From an uncultured Eggerthellaceae bacterium (lineage in GTDB: Bacteria; Actinomycetota; Coriobacteriia; Coriobacteriales; Eggerthellaceae), in contig CANRPV010000002.1 of the NCBI GenBank assembly GCA_947632575.1, positions 1 through 35,207 on the forward strand: DNA of 35,207 bases, given 5' to 3'. Numbering within the stretch: the stretch's first letter is position 1; each line of letters opens with the position of its first letter. Positions 1 to 8,426 of the stretch are shown piece by piece. Both the position numbers and the translations under genes were made by a program. The notes under the pieces were generated by a model that was given only the letters and a program-made list of their open reading frames with translations, made no database searches and was not told where the DNA came from.

Positions 1-1
1 C

Positions 2-1738
2 TTGGAAGCGCGCGGCTATACCGCTTGGGATCCGACCAGCTACGCCTTTATCAAAGACGAGGTGCTCTGCATCCCGACCGCGTTCTGCTCCTACACCGGT
101 GAGGCGCTGGACAAAAAGACGCCGTTGCTGCGTTCCATGAAGGTTATCGAGGAGCAGGCCAATCGCGTGCTTGCCCTCTTTGGCGAGGAGAAGCAACGCG
201 TGGTGACCACCGTCGGCGCCGAGCAGGAGTACTTCCTCGTCTCCGAGAAAGATTACGAGAAGCGTCTCGACCTGGTACTGACCGGTCGTACGCTCTTTGG
301 CTATCCCGCCTGCAAGGGCCAAGAACTAGACGAACACTACTTCGGTGCAATCCGTCCGACCGTCAATAACTTCATGAAGGAATTGGACGACGTGCTCTGG
401 TCCCTGGGCATTCCCGCCAAGACCAAGCACAACGAGGTGGCTCCGGCCCAGCATGAGTTGGCGCCGATTTTCGCCAATGCCAATCGTGGCATCGACCAGA
501 ACCTCCTCACCATGGAGGAGATGCGTCTCATCGCATCCCACTACGGTCTGGTCTGCCTGCAGCATGAAAAGCCCTTCGATAACATCAATGGCTCGGGCAA
601 GCACAACAACTGGTCCATTTCCGCCGGCTCTAAGAATCTTTTGGATCCGGGCGCCAACCCGATGGAAAACCTTCGCTTCCTCGTGTTCTTGGCTGGCGTT
701 GTCCAAGCGGTCGATGACTATCAGGAGCTTTTGCGCGCATCGGTCGCCTCAGCCGGTAACGATCACCGCCTCGGGGCTAACGAGGCGCCTCCCGCCATCG
801 TCTCCATCTTCCTGGGCGATGAGCTGGGTTCAGTCGTAGATGCCCTGATCAGCAATCAGGACTACAGCTCGAGCGAGCGCGTGTCCATGGACCTCGGCGT
901 CGACATCCTGCCGAGCTTCCTCAAGGACAACACCGACCGCAACCGCACGAGCCCCTTCGCCTTTACCGGCAATAAGTTCGAGTTCCGTATGCCGGGTTCC
1001 GCGATGAACCTCTCTGACGCCAACACCATCCTCAACACGGCTATGGCCAAGAGCCTTTGCGATTTCGCCGATGCCATGGAAGGCAAGGAAGGTGAAGAGT
1101 TTAGGGAAGCCGCGTTCGAGTATGTGAGAAAGACGCTTCGCGATCACCAGCGTATCATCTTCAACGGCGACGGCTATTCGAAAGAGTGGCCCATCGAGGC
1201 TGAGAGGCGCGGCTTGGCGAACAACCGCACCACCGCTGACGCCTTGCCTTGCTATCTCGACCAGAAGAACATCGATCTCTTCGGCCGCTTCGGCGTGCTC
1301 TCCGAGACGGAGGTTCGCAGCCGCTATGAGGTGGAGCTCGAAAAGTACAATAAGATCATGAACATCGAGATCCGGACGATGAAGCGTCTGACCCGACGTG
1401 ATTATCTGCCCGCCATCAATAAGTATGCCGCCGAGGTGGCGCGTCATATCACCGAGATCAAGGCCGCGATGCCCGATGCGGATACGACTCCTCAGGAGAA
1501 CCGCCTCAAGGAGCTCACCGACGGTGTCGTCGAGATCAATAAGCAGCTCGAAAAGCTCCACAAGCTCCATTATGCGTCCCTCGAGATCGAGGATCAGCAG
1601 AAGCGCGCCGACATGAACGCCCATGAGATCATTCCGGTTATGGGCGATCTGCGCAAGGCCGTCGACTCCATGGAGATCATCGTCGAGCGTTACTGCTGGC
1701 CGGTGCCCACCTACAACGAGATCCTGTTCTACAGCTAG
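2..1738 (+). CDS. glnN: Glutamine synthetase type III (GlnN), 3' part
   Basis: Catalyses ATP-dependent condensation of ammonia and glutamate to glutamine in the cytoplasm. The frame is open from the window edge, so the 5' end is missing. 578 residues are visible, against roughly 690-730 for the family, so about 120-150 N-terminal residues lie upstream. Recognisable type III segments include EQEYFLV (glutamate/metal site), [39 protein letters not shown] and [17 protein letters not shown]. The C-terminal part is long and helical, as usual for GSIII, and the frame ends at a TAG. The gene stands alone on the + strand, 263 nt before ilvE. The family assignment is secure. How the gene is regulated cannot be judged because the promoter is outside the window. 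Confidence 0.97.
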   Translation: MEARGYTAWDPTSYAFIKDEVLCIPTAFCSYTGEALDKKTPLLRSMKVIEEQANRVLALFGEEKQRVVTTVGAEQEYFLVSEKDYEKRLDLVLTGRTLFGYPACKGQELDEHYFGAIRPTVNNFMKELDDVLWSLGIPAKTKHNEVAPAQHELAPIFANANRGIDQNLLTMEEMRLIASHYGLVCLQHEKPFDNINGSGKHNNWSISAGSKNLLDPGANPMENLRFLVFLAGVVQAVDDYQELLRASVASAGNDHRLGANEAPPAIVSIFLGDELGSVVDALISNQDYSSSERVSMDLGVDILPSFLKDNTDRNRTSPFAFTGNKFEFRMPGSAMNLSDANTILNTAMAKSLCDFADAMEGKEGEEFREAAFEYVRKTLRDHQRIIFNGDGYSKEWPIEAERRGLANNRTTADALPCYLDQKNIDLFGRFGVLSETEVRSRYEVELEKYNKIMNIEIRTMKRLTRRDYLPAINKYAAEVARHITEIKAAMPDADTTPQENRLKELTDGVVEINKQLEKLHKLHYASLEIEDQQKRADMNAHEIIPVMGDLRKAVDSMEIIVERYCWPVPTYNEILFYS

Positions 1739-1817
1739 GATTTCGCCGAGGGAAACGGCTTTTGAGAAGAATCGCGATTTTAAAGAAGCTAAAGCCATAG
1801 AGGCTTTCGCCCTGCAC

Positions 1818-1849
1818 AGGAAGACTCTCGGTTTACCGGGGGTCTTCCT
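1818..1849 (+). terminator. Hairpin downstream of glnN, candidate terminator
   Basis: AGGAAGAC (1818-1825) pairs with GTCTTCCT (1842-1849). An inner CGGT/ACCG pair extends the stem. The hairpin sits about 80 nt after the glnN stop. There is no clear U-tract, so intrinsic termination is uncertain. Confidence 0.4.
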
Positions 1850-1887
1850 CGTTCAGCGTGAGGACAATTCGGAAAATTCCTAAGATT

Positions 1888-1917
1888 TTGCCGCAAGCCT
1901 TTGTTTAGCATTACAAT
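1888..1917 (+). promoter_or_regulatory. Candidate sigma-70-type promoter for ilvE
   Basis: TTGCCG (1888-1893) and TACAAT (1912-1917) are separated by 18 nt, about 85 nt before the ilvE start. This is pattern matching only. Confidence 0.35.
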
Positions 1918-2001
1918 ACCAGGCTATGCGTGTTCTTTTATCGCATTCGTGACGATAGCTCATCGATGTGACGATTATCAACCGTGTGAGAAGGGGAGAA
2001 A

Positions 2002-2925
2002 ATGGCTGATATCACCGAAGTCGATTATATCTGGAAAAATGGAGAACTCATTCCTTGGGCAGAGGCTACCACTCATGTTCTGTCCCATTCGCTCCATTAT
2101 GGATCAGGCGTTTTCGAGGGAATTCGCTGCTACCAGGATCCTGATTCGGGGAAAAGCTACGTATTTCGCCTGAGGGATCATATGGAGCGCTTGGAGCGCA
2201 GCTGCAAGATCGCGATGATCGATCTTCCCTACACGGTAGACGAGCTTTGCGACGCAACGGTGGAATTGCTTCGCAAGAACGGGCTCAAGAAGGCCTATAT
2301 CCGTCCGCTTGTCTATCGCGGCTACGGTGTCATGGGCGTCGATCCGACGGGTGCCCCCATCGATGTCATCATCGCGGCTTGGCCGTGGGATGCTTATCTC
2401 GGTCCCGAGGCGCTGGCCAACGGCGTTTCCGTGGGCGTCTCCTCTTGGCGTCAGCGTTCCAACAACGCCATTCCGCCTGCTGTGAAGGCCACCGCATCCT
2501 ATATGAACTCGATCTTGGCCAAGTTGGAGGCTAAGGCTCACGGCTATGCCGAAGCCATTATGCTTAACGAGGCAGGCCTTGTGTGCGAGGGCACGGGCGA
2601 GAACATCTTCGTGGTACGCAACGGAGTGCTCTCCACGCCTCCGCTGTCCGATGGCCTTTTGGAAGGCCTTACCCGCGACACCGTCATGTGCCTCGCCGAT
2701 GATCTCGATATCGACACCATCGAGGAGAGCCTGACTCGTTCGGATCTCTATATCGCCGACGAGGTCTTTATGACGGGCTCTGCGGCTGAGCTGACTCCTA
2801 TCGGATCGGTTGACGATCGCGTCATTGGCAAGCCCGGAGAGATAACTCGCGCTCTGCAGGATCGTTTCTTCGAGGTCGCCTATGGTCACATCGACGACTA
2901 CGCCGATTGGCTGACAGAGGTCTAG
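2002..2925 (+). CDS. ilvE: Branched-chain amino acid aminotransferase (IlvE)
   Basis: PLP-dependent class IV aminotransferase that interconverts valine, leucine or isoleucine with their 2-keto acids, using glutamate/2-oxoglutarate. It is 307 residues, the normal size. The N-terminal SLHYGSGVFEGIR motif, IRPLVYRGYG, and the Schiff-base lysine in PPAVKATASYMNS (about Lys162) are present. The EAIMLNEAGLVCEGTGENIF block and the late MTGSAAELTPI phosphate-binding block are also there. The ATG at 2002 follows a good Shine-Dalgarno (AAGGGGAG). The next gene starts 12 nt after the stop and may be co-transcribed, although its function looks unrelated. Confidence 0.96.
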   Translation: MADITEVDYIWKNGELIPWAEATTHVLSHSLHYGSGVFEGIRCYQDPDSGKSYVFRLRDHMERLERSCKIAMIDLPYTVDELCDATVELLRKNGLKKAYIRPLVYRGYGVMGVDPTGAPIDVIIAAWPWDAYLGPEALANGVSVGVSSWRQRSNNAIPPAVKATASYMNSILAKLEAKAHGYAEAIMLNEAGLVCEGTGENIFVVRNGVLSTPPLSDGLLEGLTRDTVMCLADDLDIDTIEESLTRSDLYIADEVFMTGSAAELTPIGSVDDRVIGKPGEITRALQDRFFEVAYGHIDDYADWLTEV

Positions 2926-2937
2926 TCGCGTTCCGTC

Positions 2938-4530
2938 ATGACGGACGGTTTTAAGGATAATTCACGTCGTTCCCGGCGCTCTACGCGCCGGGAACCCGTT
3001 AAAACAGCCTCTTCACCTGTGCACGGCTCTCCCGGGCATAGTTCTCCTGCTCATGGACCCTCCGGGCATGGATCTTCTGGCCACGGCTCTCCTGGTCATG
3101 GATCTTCTGGCCACGGCTCTCCCGGGCGCGGTCGCAGTTCTTCCTATCGCAGGCACGCGGAGCAGCTTAAGCGTCCAAATCCCATTGTGCGTTTGGTTAA
3201 CGCCTGGTTTGATCGGGTCATGGGCGCTCTCGGCGATGGCGGTCTTTCCGACCAGGATGCTCAATACGCCTCCCATCGCACGACCCGCGACTTCATTTGG
3301 AACACCGTCGGTGTCGGAGCTTGGGGCATCGTTTTTCCCATTCTCACCATGATCGCCACCCAGTTGGTGGGCGTGGAGCAAGCGGGTATGTTCTCGATGG
3401 CTTTTGTCACGGGCACCCTTCTGATGATTCTCGCCAATTTCGGGGTACGCACCTACCAGGTCTCGGATCTCGAGGAACATTTCTCTTTCAAAGATTACCA
3501 GGTAAATCGTTGGATAACCTGCGTGCTTATGGTGGTCATCGGGGCGATGTACTGCCAGATACGTGGCTATGAGACGGAGATGTTTTATATCAGCATCGGA
3601 GTGTTTCTCTACCGTATGGTCGATGGACTGGCCGATGTGTACGAAGGCCGACTTCAGCAGGTGGATAAGCTTTATCTCGCGGGCATCTCTCAAGCGGTTC
3701 GTTCCATCGCCGCCCTTGTCATATTCGCGATTTTCCTGCTCATCACTCGCAGTGTCATTGTGGCGAGCTTCGCGATGGCCATAGCGGCGGCACTCAGTTT
3801 CGTCGTCTTAACCTATCCGCTTACGCTTTTGGAGACTCCCAAGTCACCTCCGGTACGCTGGGCAAGCGTCTGGGAACTTTTCAAATCGACGGCTCCGCTG
3901 TTTTTCGCTCTCTTCCTCTATGCCCTTATCGACAACATGCCCAAGTTCATCATGGAAGGTGCGCTGTCCTACGACAATCAGCTCTACTTCAACGCGCTCT
4001 ATTTCCCCGCTCAGGGAATTTTGATCACAGCTCAGTTGATCTATAAGCCCCTCCTTGTGCGCCTCGCGGGCGTCTGGCAGGACCAGTCAAAACATCGTCA
4101 GTTTGACATCATCATGATCGGCATGCTGGCCATCATTCTTGGTATCACCCTTCTCAACGTCCTCCTGATGGCCTGGATCGGCATTCCTATCATGAGCTTC
4201 CTCTATGGCATCGATTTCGAGCAATTCCGGTCCATGCTCAACATCATGCTTGCGGCAGGCGGCGTCACGGCGGCAATCGATTTCCTCTATCAGGTGATCA
4301 CCATTATGCGCAGGCAGAAAGACGTCATGGCTCTATACTTCGTGACCTTCGGTTTTTCCCTGTTCGTACCTATCATGTTGGTAACGTTTGCGGGATTGTC
4401 CGGCGCGATTATGAGCTATCTGATAGTAATGACTTTGTTATTGGTGCTGCTCGTGTGGGAGTACTTCCGGATTCGGCATAGTCTTGCCGCGAAACGGGTC
4501 TCGCTGGAGGATATAGAGGAGGATCTATGA
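2938..4530 (+). CDS. Polysaccharide flippase / MATE-like multi-pass membrane protein
   Basis: A 530-residue protein. After a hydrophilic N-terminus of about 110 residues it has roughly 12-14 hydrophobic segments, with the layout of Wzx/MurJ-type lipid-linked oligosaccharide flippases (MOP superfamily). The substrate cannot be told from sequence. The N-terminal region, residues about 26-70, is a low-complexity His/Ser/Gly/Pro tract with repeats such as HGSSGHGSPG; it is encoded by a tandem DNA repeat described separately. The ATG at 2938 has only a distant Shine-Dalgarno. A later Met near 3220 would give a conventional flippase N-terminus, so the start is uncertain, but the long stop-free repeat tract favours translation from 2938. 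The stop overlaps the next start (ATGA), suggesting coupling to the DUF4013 gene. Confidence 0.78.
   Translation: MTDGFKDNSRRSRRSTRREPVKTASSPVHGSPGHSSPAHGPSGHGSSGHGSPGHGSSGHGSPGRGRSSSYRRHAEQLKRPNPIVRLVNAWFDRVMGALGDGGLSDQDAQYASHRTTRDFIWNTVGVGAWGIVFPILTMIATQLVGVEQAGMFSMAFVTGTLLMILANFGVRTYQVSDLEEHFSFKDYQVNRWITCVLMVVIGAMYCQIRGYETEMFYISIGVFLYRMVDGLADVYEGRLQQVDKLYLAGISQAVRSIAALVIFAIFLLITRSVIVASFAMAIAAALSFVVLTYPLTLLETPKSPPVRWASVWELFKSTAPLFFALFLYALIDNMPKFIMEGALSYDNQLYFNALYFPAQGILITAQLIYKPLLVRLAGVWQDQSKHRQFDIIMIGMLAIILGITLLNVLLMAWIGIPIMSFLYGIDFEQFRSMLNIMLAAGGVTAAIDFLYQVITIMRRQKDVMALYFVTFGFSLFVPIMLVTFAGLSGAIMSYLIVMTLLLVLLVWEYFRIRHSLAAKRVSLEDIEEDL
3019..3130 (+). repeat. In-frame tandem repeat encoding a His/Ser/Gly/Pro tract
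   Basis: Two nearly identical 30-bp units (3067-3096 and 3097-3126, both starting CATGGATCTTCTGGCCACGG) are flanked by more degenerate copies upstream. The period is 30 bp (10 residues), so the frame is preserved whatever the copy number. Confidence 0.85.
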
Positions 4531-5324
4531 GTAACGAAAATTATTATCCCGTCTACAGCGAGGGGTGCTTGAGCGCCGCATGGCGAGACCTGACCGCAAA
4601 TGGTCCTTGGGTTGGCAAATGTTTTTTCCTCGGTCTCGTACAATGCGTCCCTATCCTCAACTTTGTCGTGTCCGGTTATGCCTACAACTGGTCTCGTGAG
4701 GTGCCTTTCGGGGCTAAGAGCGGTCTGCCTCAGTCGGTGGTGACGGGCCGCAACTTCGAGATCGGCTTTTACCTCTTCGTGATCAATATTGTTTTCGGGC
4801 TTGTGGGCTCATTGATCGCTACGGTGTTTGCCCTTGTTCCGCTTATCGGGTGGATCGCGGCGTTTCTTGTCGAGTTTGTCGTGCTTATGTTCGTCGGCCT
4901 CGCCTCGATGCGCACCGCGCTGCTCGGGCAATTGGGAGAGGGCTTTTCTCTGTCAAAGCTTTGGACGGTATTTCAAAGGAACTGGTCAAACCTGCTCATC
5001 GTTGTGCTTGTTCCGAGTCTGGTGGTGGGCTTTATCGGAACCGTCTTCGCGATGTTGTTCAGCATCATCGGCTTCGGTGGTTTAGCGGCATCGGGTGCTT
5101 TGCTTTCGAGCGCTAATGCGATCGAAGCCGTCTCCTATATGGTAGTCGGCACCGCTGGTATCTTCGTGGTGCTGTTTTGCATCGTGATCTATTGGGTGAT
5201 GTGCTCCCTGTCGGTGGTATCCGTGCTGCTTGTGGCCCGTGGTCTGGGGCATTGGGTGGCGCGTTACGCGTCAGAGTGGGCTGAAGAAGCCGCTAGTCGT
5301 GGCGTTGTTCCCCCTCAATACTAA
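4527..5324 (+). CDS. DUF4013 family membrane protein
   Basis: A 265-residue integral membrane protein with about five to six hydrophobic segments. The N-terminal LSAAWRDLTANGPWVGKCFF region followed by LNFVVSGYAYNWSREV is typical of DUF4013 proteins, whose molecular function is not known. The start overlaps the stop of the flippase-like gene by 4 nt (ATGA), so the two are probably translationally coupled and may act together at the envelope. It converges on the - strand gene ending at 5420. Confidence 0.75.
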   Translation: MSNENYYPVYSEGCLSAAWRDLTANGPWVGKCFFLGLVQCVPILNFVVSGYAYNWSREVPFGAKSGLPQSVVTGRNFEIGFYLFVINIVFGLVGSLIATVFALVPLIGWIAAFLVEFVVLMFVGLASMRTALLGQLGEGFSLSKLWTVFQRNWSNLLIVVLVPSLVVGFIGTVFAMLFSIIGFGGLAASGALLSSANAIEAVSYMVVGTAGIFVVLFCIVIYWVMCSLSVVSVLLVARGLGHWVARYASEWAEEAASRGVVPPQY

Positions 5325-5347
5325 AGCGATTCTCTCATTATCCGGCC

Positions 5348-5447
5348 AGTAACTATCCAACCTGCACTGCCTTTACCTACCTTTGGCGCTTTCAGTCCCA
5401 ACGACCGCCAGGCTAGTAGCTATCCGACCTGCACTGCCTTTACCTGC
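5348..5447 (-). repeat. Duplicated 3' tail of the following - strand gene
   Basis: 5348-5380 and 5415-5447 match at 30 of 33 positions in direct orientation, 67 nt apart. The inner copy encodes the last residues (KAVQVG and stop) of the - strand gene at 5420. The outer copy, past the stop, still encodes the same KAVQVG-stop sequence. Confidence 0.85.
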
Positions 5448-6526
5448 ACGCCAACGGGGAGGTTGTTGCCGGCGGCCTCTGGTCCGAGAACGCCCGTGAT
5501 GATGACATGGGCCCCGATGATGTCGTTCGCTGATATATCGTCGGGCAAGGTAAACGCGATGCTATTGATGTCCCAGGTATTGCCATCCACAATTAGCCGC
5601 AGGTCATCGTCAAAGCGGAGGATGAGATTACCGGCCTGTCCCGAAACAAGCCCACTCAGCTCCACTAAATCACCTACCTTGCAGGTGAGCGTGTAATTCG
5701 GTGTACGCTCATTGATGTGTATATCACTTACGCTGGAAATGGTGGGCACCCAACCGCGGTTCTCTTCCCAGTTTACCAGCAGCGTCACGGTGCAGGTGAG
5801 GAGCCTTCGGCCATCTTCCTTGGAATAATTGGCCGTTATGGTACCTCCCTCGGCGTTTAAGCTGGAGGAGATGCTTGGCGTGATGCCATTGAAGGTGCTC
5901 ACCACCGAACCATAGCTAGTTGAAAGCAGTTCATTGAGGCTTTCGCAGATAGCGGTGGCATTTGGTCCTTGAAGTGGGGTGACCTTCATATCGCCAGTTT
6001 GAATGGGTCCGGGAAGCCAGGTCTCTTGGCCGCTGTCGTAGGTGAAATCGATGCTTACGGGGATCGACGCGGTGAGATCGCCGTTGCGGAAAGTGGCGGT
6101 GGCTGTCGCGGTCTTCGTCTCGGACTGTGCCGCTTGAGCCTCGTCCTCGGCGATCGCGACGTCGGAAAACGTGGGCCCTATGAGATTGGTAGCGTTGACA
6201 TAGCTGTAGGAGGAAAGCTCCGGACGCTCGATGCCGGTTGAATTGAGTACCGATTCCACCCGGTTTGTAGTCAAGGCTACTCGCTGGGTGGGAGCGCCGA
6301 AGCTGGAATGAGTGACTAATGGCACGACCAAAAATACGCCAATGGCAACGAGAGTGCCAAGAAGCACTCCTGCGATAAGGGCTACCGCAATGCCATGACG
6401 GCGATGATGAATTTTTTGGGAACGGGCGGGCGATATAGATCCATAGCCCTCAGTCTGCACTGATTTGACAGGCTTTTTTCTTGGGCCCTGTACCGGGTTG
6501 ACGGTGCGACCGCGTTTCAGATCCAT
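5420..6526 (-). CDS. Single-pass membrane-anchored extracellular protein, function unknown
   Basis: A 368-residue protein. A basic cytoplasmic N-terminus (about 45 residues, ending QKIHHRRHG) is followed by one strong transmembrane segment (about 46-70) and a long Thr/Ser-rich extracellular part. The C-terminal ~90 residues (from VGDLVELSGLV to the end) alternate beta strands and loops and could be an OB-like fold; that is inference. No enzyme motif is seen. The ATG at 6526 follows a good Shine-Dalgarno (GAAGGGA, - strand). It is convergent with the DUF4013 gene and divergent from the cobalamin riboswitch operon. I do not recognise the family. Confidence 0.8.
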   Translation of the reverse strand: MDLKRGRTVNPVQGPRKKPVKSVQTEGYGSISPARSQKIHHRRHGIAVALIAGVLLGTLVAIGVFLVVPLVTHSSFGAPTQRVALTTNRVESVLNSTGIERPELSSYSYVNATNLIGPTFSDVAIAEDEAQAAQSETKTATATATFRNGDLTASIPVSIDFTYDSGQETWLPGPIQTGDMKVTPLQGPNATAICESLNELLSTSYGSVVSTFNGITPSISSSLNAEGGTITANYSKEDGRRLLTCTVTLLVNWEENRGWVPTISSVSDIHINERTPNYTLTCKVGDLVELSGLVSGQAGNLILRFDDDLRLIVDGNTWDINSIAFTLPDDISANDIIGAHVIITGVLGPEAAGNNLPVGVQVKAVQVG

Positions 6527-6659
6527 GGCTGTCCCTTCTGCCGGCTGCGTTTGAAGTGTTGCAGACTGGGAGTACTGACGGATACTCTGCCCATTGTACT
6601 TGGGTTATGGACATTACGCCAGTGAAAGTAGGAACTTCGCGCTACAATAGGCGCGTATT

Positions 6660-6836
6660 GGCATTGATGGTCGTGCGGGCACGCACGAGGCTTAGGCCTT
6701 GGGGAAATGCCGGTGTGAATCCGGCGCAATACCAGTTACCGTAAACGCTGAGAGGCAGTGTAGGGCCAGTGGCCATCCGGGCACGGATGCTGTTTCGGAG
6801 AAGCAAAGTCGGAATACCCGTCCATCGTATCGAGCC
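6660..6836 (+). ncRNA. Cobalamin riboswitch
   Basis: The leader carries the conserved core of the AdoCbl riboswitch class. It has GGGGAAATGCCGGTGTGAA with the CCGGTG/AATCCGG hairpin near 6699-6725 and a GTTACCGTAA segment near 6734. The B12 box is the AGTCGGAATACCCG segment at 6807-6820, close to the family consensus AGYCRGRAUACCUG. The element ends about 20-30 nt before the Shine-Dalgarno of the lipoprotein gene, so translational control by occluding that site is plausible. Exact ends are approximate. It implies that the downstream operon is repressed when cobalamin is plentiful. Confidence 0.9.
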
Positions 6837-6854
6837 CTGGAAAGTGAGGCCCTT

Positions 6855-7346
6855 ATGGCAAATCTTCATTCGTACCCTTCCTCCTCTTCGCTTAATCGCT
6901 GGTTATCGCGGCTTCTGGCTGTGATGCTTTTGGTTGCAAGCTTTGGACTCGCCGCCGGTTGTAGTCCCGAGCAGGGTGGAACTCCTGAGACCGTTGAACA
7001 GTCTGCGGAGACTCAAAGCGCCGTCGATGCTGAAGAGGCACACTCCATTCAGGTATTCGTGGCGGTAAGCTCCGGCGAGAACACCCCGGCAATCGATGTT
7101 CAGAAGGAAGTCTCACTTGAGGAGAACGCCAACGCCTATGACGCTCTCTTGGCGACGGATCTTCAGATCGATGCACAAGAAAGTTCCTATGGGATCTATG
7201 TGACCGCCATCGAGGGACTTGCCGCTGAAGGCTCGTCAGGCTGGACTTACACGGTAAACGGCGAGACGCCCTCTGTGGGAGCTGATAGCTATAGCCTCAA
7301 GGACGGGGATAACGTTCTTTGGTCCTATACCACCTATGAGGGCTAA
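6855..7346 (+). CDS. DUF4430 (transcobalamin-C-terminal-like) lipoprotein
   Basis: A 163-residue secreted lipoprotein. A signal peptide (about residues 12-35) ends in a clear lipobox LAAGC, followed by an acidic/Gln-rich linker and a DUF4430 domain. The recognisable ending is GWTYTVNGETPSVGADSYSL, then DGDNVLWSYTTY. This domain also forms the C-terminal part of intrinsic factor/transcobalamin-type binders, and in bacteria it often accompanies ECF or ABC corrinoid transporters. The ATG at 6855, just after GTGAGG, was chosen over an upstream in-frame start at 6699 that lies inside the riboswitch. As the first gene after the riboswitch it is the likely extracellular corrinoid-binding partner of the ECF transporter encoded next. 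Ligand binding itself is inferred. Confidence 0.88.
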   Translation: MANLHSYPSSSSLNRWLSRLLAVMLLVASFGLAAGCSPEQGGTPETVEQSAETQSAVDAEEAHSIQVFVAVSSGENTPAIDVQKEVSLEENANAYDALLATDLQIDAQESSYGIYVTAIEGLAAEGSSGWTYTVNGETPSVGADSYSLKDGDNVLWSYTTYEG

Positions 7347-7536
7347 GCCGATTTCGGAATCGGCGATCCTCCAACCTTTTTGGTGCTTGCGCTCTAAGGC
7401 CGCTCACGTGCTCTTACGTGGACTCTATCCTCACGTTGCCGGATTGACTTTCCTTGGGTCACGCTCTCAAGCGGTCGATCTGGCCTTCCTTGAGTCATGT
7501 CCTCAAGTTGCCGGATTGGGCGTCTTTGGATCATGA
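7336..7536 (+). CDS. Possible small coupled ORF of 12-residue repeats
   Basis: A 66-codon ORF. Its ATG overlaps the end of the lipoprotein gene and its TGA overlaps the ATG of ecfT (ATGA at 7533-7536). The last 36 codons consist of three 12-residue units, PHVAGLTFLGSR, SQAVDLAFLESC and PQVAGLGVFGS. There is no strong Shine-Dalgarno and no recognisable domain. It could be a translated coupling peptide that carries ribosomes across the gap, or simply an open frame through a degenerate 36-bp repeat. I favour neither. Confidence 0.3.
   Translation: MRAKPISESAILQPFWCLRSKAAHVLLRGLYPHVAGLTFLGSRSQAVDLAFLESCPQVAGLGVFGS
7429..7536 (+). repeat. Three degenerate 36-bp tandem units upstream of ecfT
   Basis: Units 7429-7464, 7465-7500 and 7501-7536 share CTCA(A/C)G near the start and TC(C/T)TTG(G/A)(G/A)TCA(C/T)G near the end. 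The third unit ends in the ecfT start codon. The second also carries an in-frame ATG (7497), an alternative start for ecfT. Confidence 0.75.
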
Positions 7537-8426
7537 GGTATTCCCGTGCTATAAGGCGAAGCTGCGAGCGTCTCCATCCGCTGGTGATACTGATATACGG
7601 GTGTTTGGCGCTCGCGGTCGTTTTGGCGGTTTCAAGCCCGCTTGTTTTGGGTCTGTGCCTTATTGGCGCCCTGATCGTGAGTACAGCGCTCAAGGGCTTT
7701 CGGGTTACCTTGAGTCGCTTGGGTGCCTTTCTCGCATTTGCCTTGGCCATCGCGCTGATTAATGGTCTTTTCTCGTCGAGCGGAGCGACCCTCCTTTGGC
7801 GTTTTGGGCTCTTCTCAGTATCTGTGGAGGGGATCGCCTATGGTTGCTTTGCGGGATTGGTCCTTGTCGCGGTGGCTCTTTGGGGGATGGCGCTCGGGGA
7901 TCTTTTAGATGGTAACCAGATATTTCTGCTCATGGGTTCGCGCTTTCCTCGCATAAGCCTCATGATCGCCCTATCCCTTCGCCTTTTGCCACTTATGGTG
8001 CGCAGGGGAAAACTGATCGGAGAATCGCTTGGCGCCTGCAGTGCCGCCAATCGATCTGCCCAAACGAAAGTTCAAGGACCGTTCCGACAAATCTCTACGC
8101 TTATGGCCTGGTCAATGGAAAACACTCTCATTGCGGGAGAGACGATGCGCGCTCGATCTTGGGGGCGCATCGAGCGAGGGGGACGCCGCACGAATTACCG
8201 TAGCCGCCGTCTCAGCTCTTTTGACTGGATGGCTTTAGGGATCCTGGGCCTGCTTACGGCTTGGTTCATCATTTCTCTTGCGAGCGGTGGCTCCCGGGCG
8301 CTCGCGTTTGGTTTTTATCCTCACATGAGCAGCCTTGAGTTTTCATGGAGTCTTGTTCCTCTCGCACTCTTTTATCTCTTACCTGGCCTTTTGTTCGGAT
8401 GGGAGCTTTGCCATTGTCCGCGCTAG
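7533..8426 (+). CDS. ecfT: ECF transporter transmembrane component EcfT
   Basis: A 297-residue membrane protein of the CbiQ/EcfT family. EcfT is the scaffold that couples the two ATPase domains to the substrate-binding S component. Hydrophobic helices occur at about residues 15-55, 65-110 and near the C-terminus. The cytoplasmic coupling helices carry the expected Arg-rich ends (RKLIGESLGAC..., ETMRARSWGR). The ATG at 7533 was chosen because it overlaps the preceding small ORF stop; an in-frame ATG at 7497 would add 12 residues. The next gene overlaps by 28 nt. Together with the double ATPase and S component it forms a dedicated (group I-like) ECF module. Confidence 0.88.
   Translation: MRYSRAIRRSCERLHPLVILIYGCLALAVVLAVSSPLVLGLCLIGALIVSTALKGFRVTLSRLGAFLAFALAIALINGLFSSSGATLLWRFGLFSVSVEGIAYGCFAGLVLVAVALWGMALGDLLDGNQIFLLMGSRFPRISLMIALSLRLLPLMVRRGKLIGESLGACSAANRSAQTKVQGPFRQISTLMAWSMENTLIAGETMRARSWGRIERGGRRTNYRSRRLSSFDWMALGILGLLTAWFIISLASGGSRALAFGFYPHMSSLEFSWSLVPLALFYLLPGLLFGWELCHCPR

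Noticed and set aside
830-1798. Long - strand open frame (322 codons) opposite glnN
   Set aside because: It lies antisense to the conserved C-terminal half of glutamine synthetase. Its translation is low-complexity Leu/Val/Asp-rich and it has no own Shine-Dalgarno, so it is a shadow of codon bias.
2104-2889. Long - strand open frame (261 codons) opposite ilvE
   Set aside because: It is fully antisense to a clear ilvE with all motifs. No recognisable protein features are seen.
6699-6854. Upstream in-frame start for the DUF4430 lipoprotein
   Set aside because: It lies in the riboswitch core and would put 52 residues before the signal peptide.
7336-7346. Selenocysteine or frameshift signal between the lipoprotein and ecfT
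   Set aside because: The stop-start overlaps are ordinary coupling junctions, with no slippery heptamer or stem visible.
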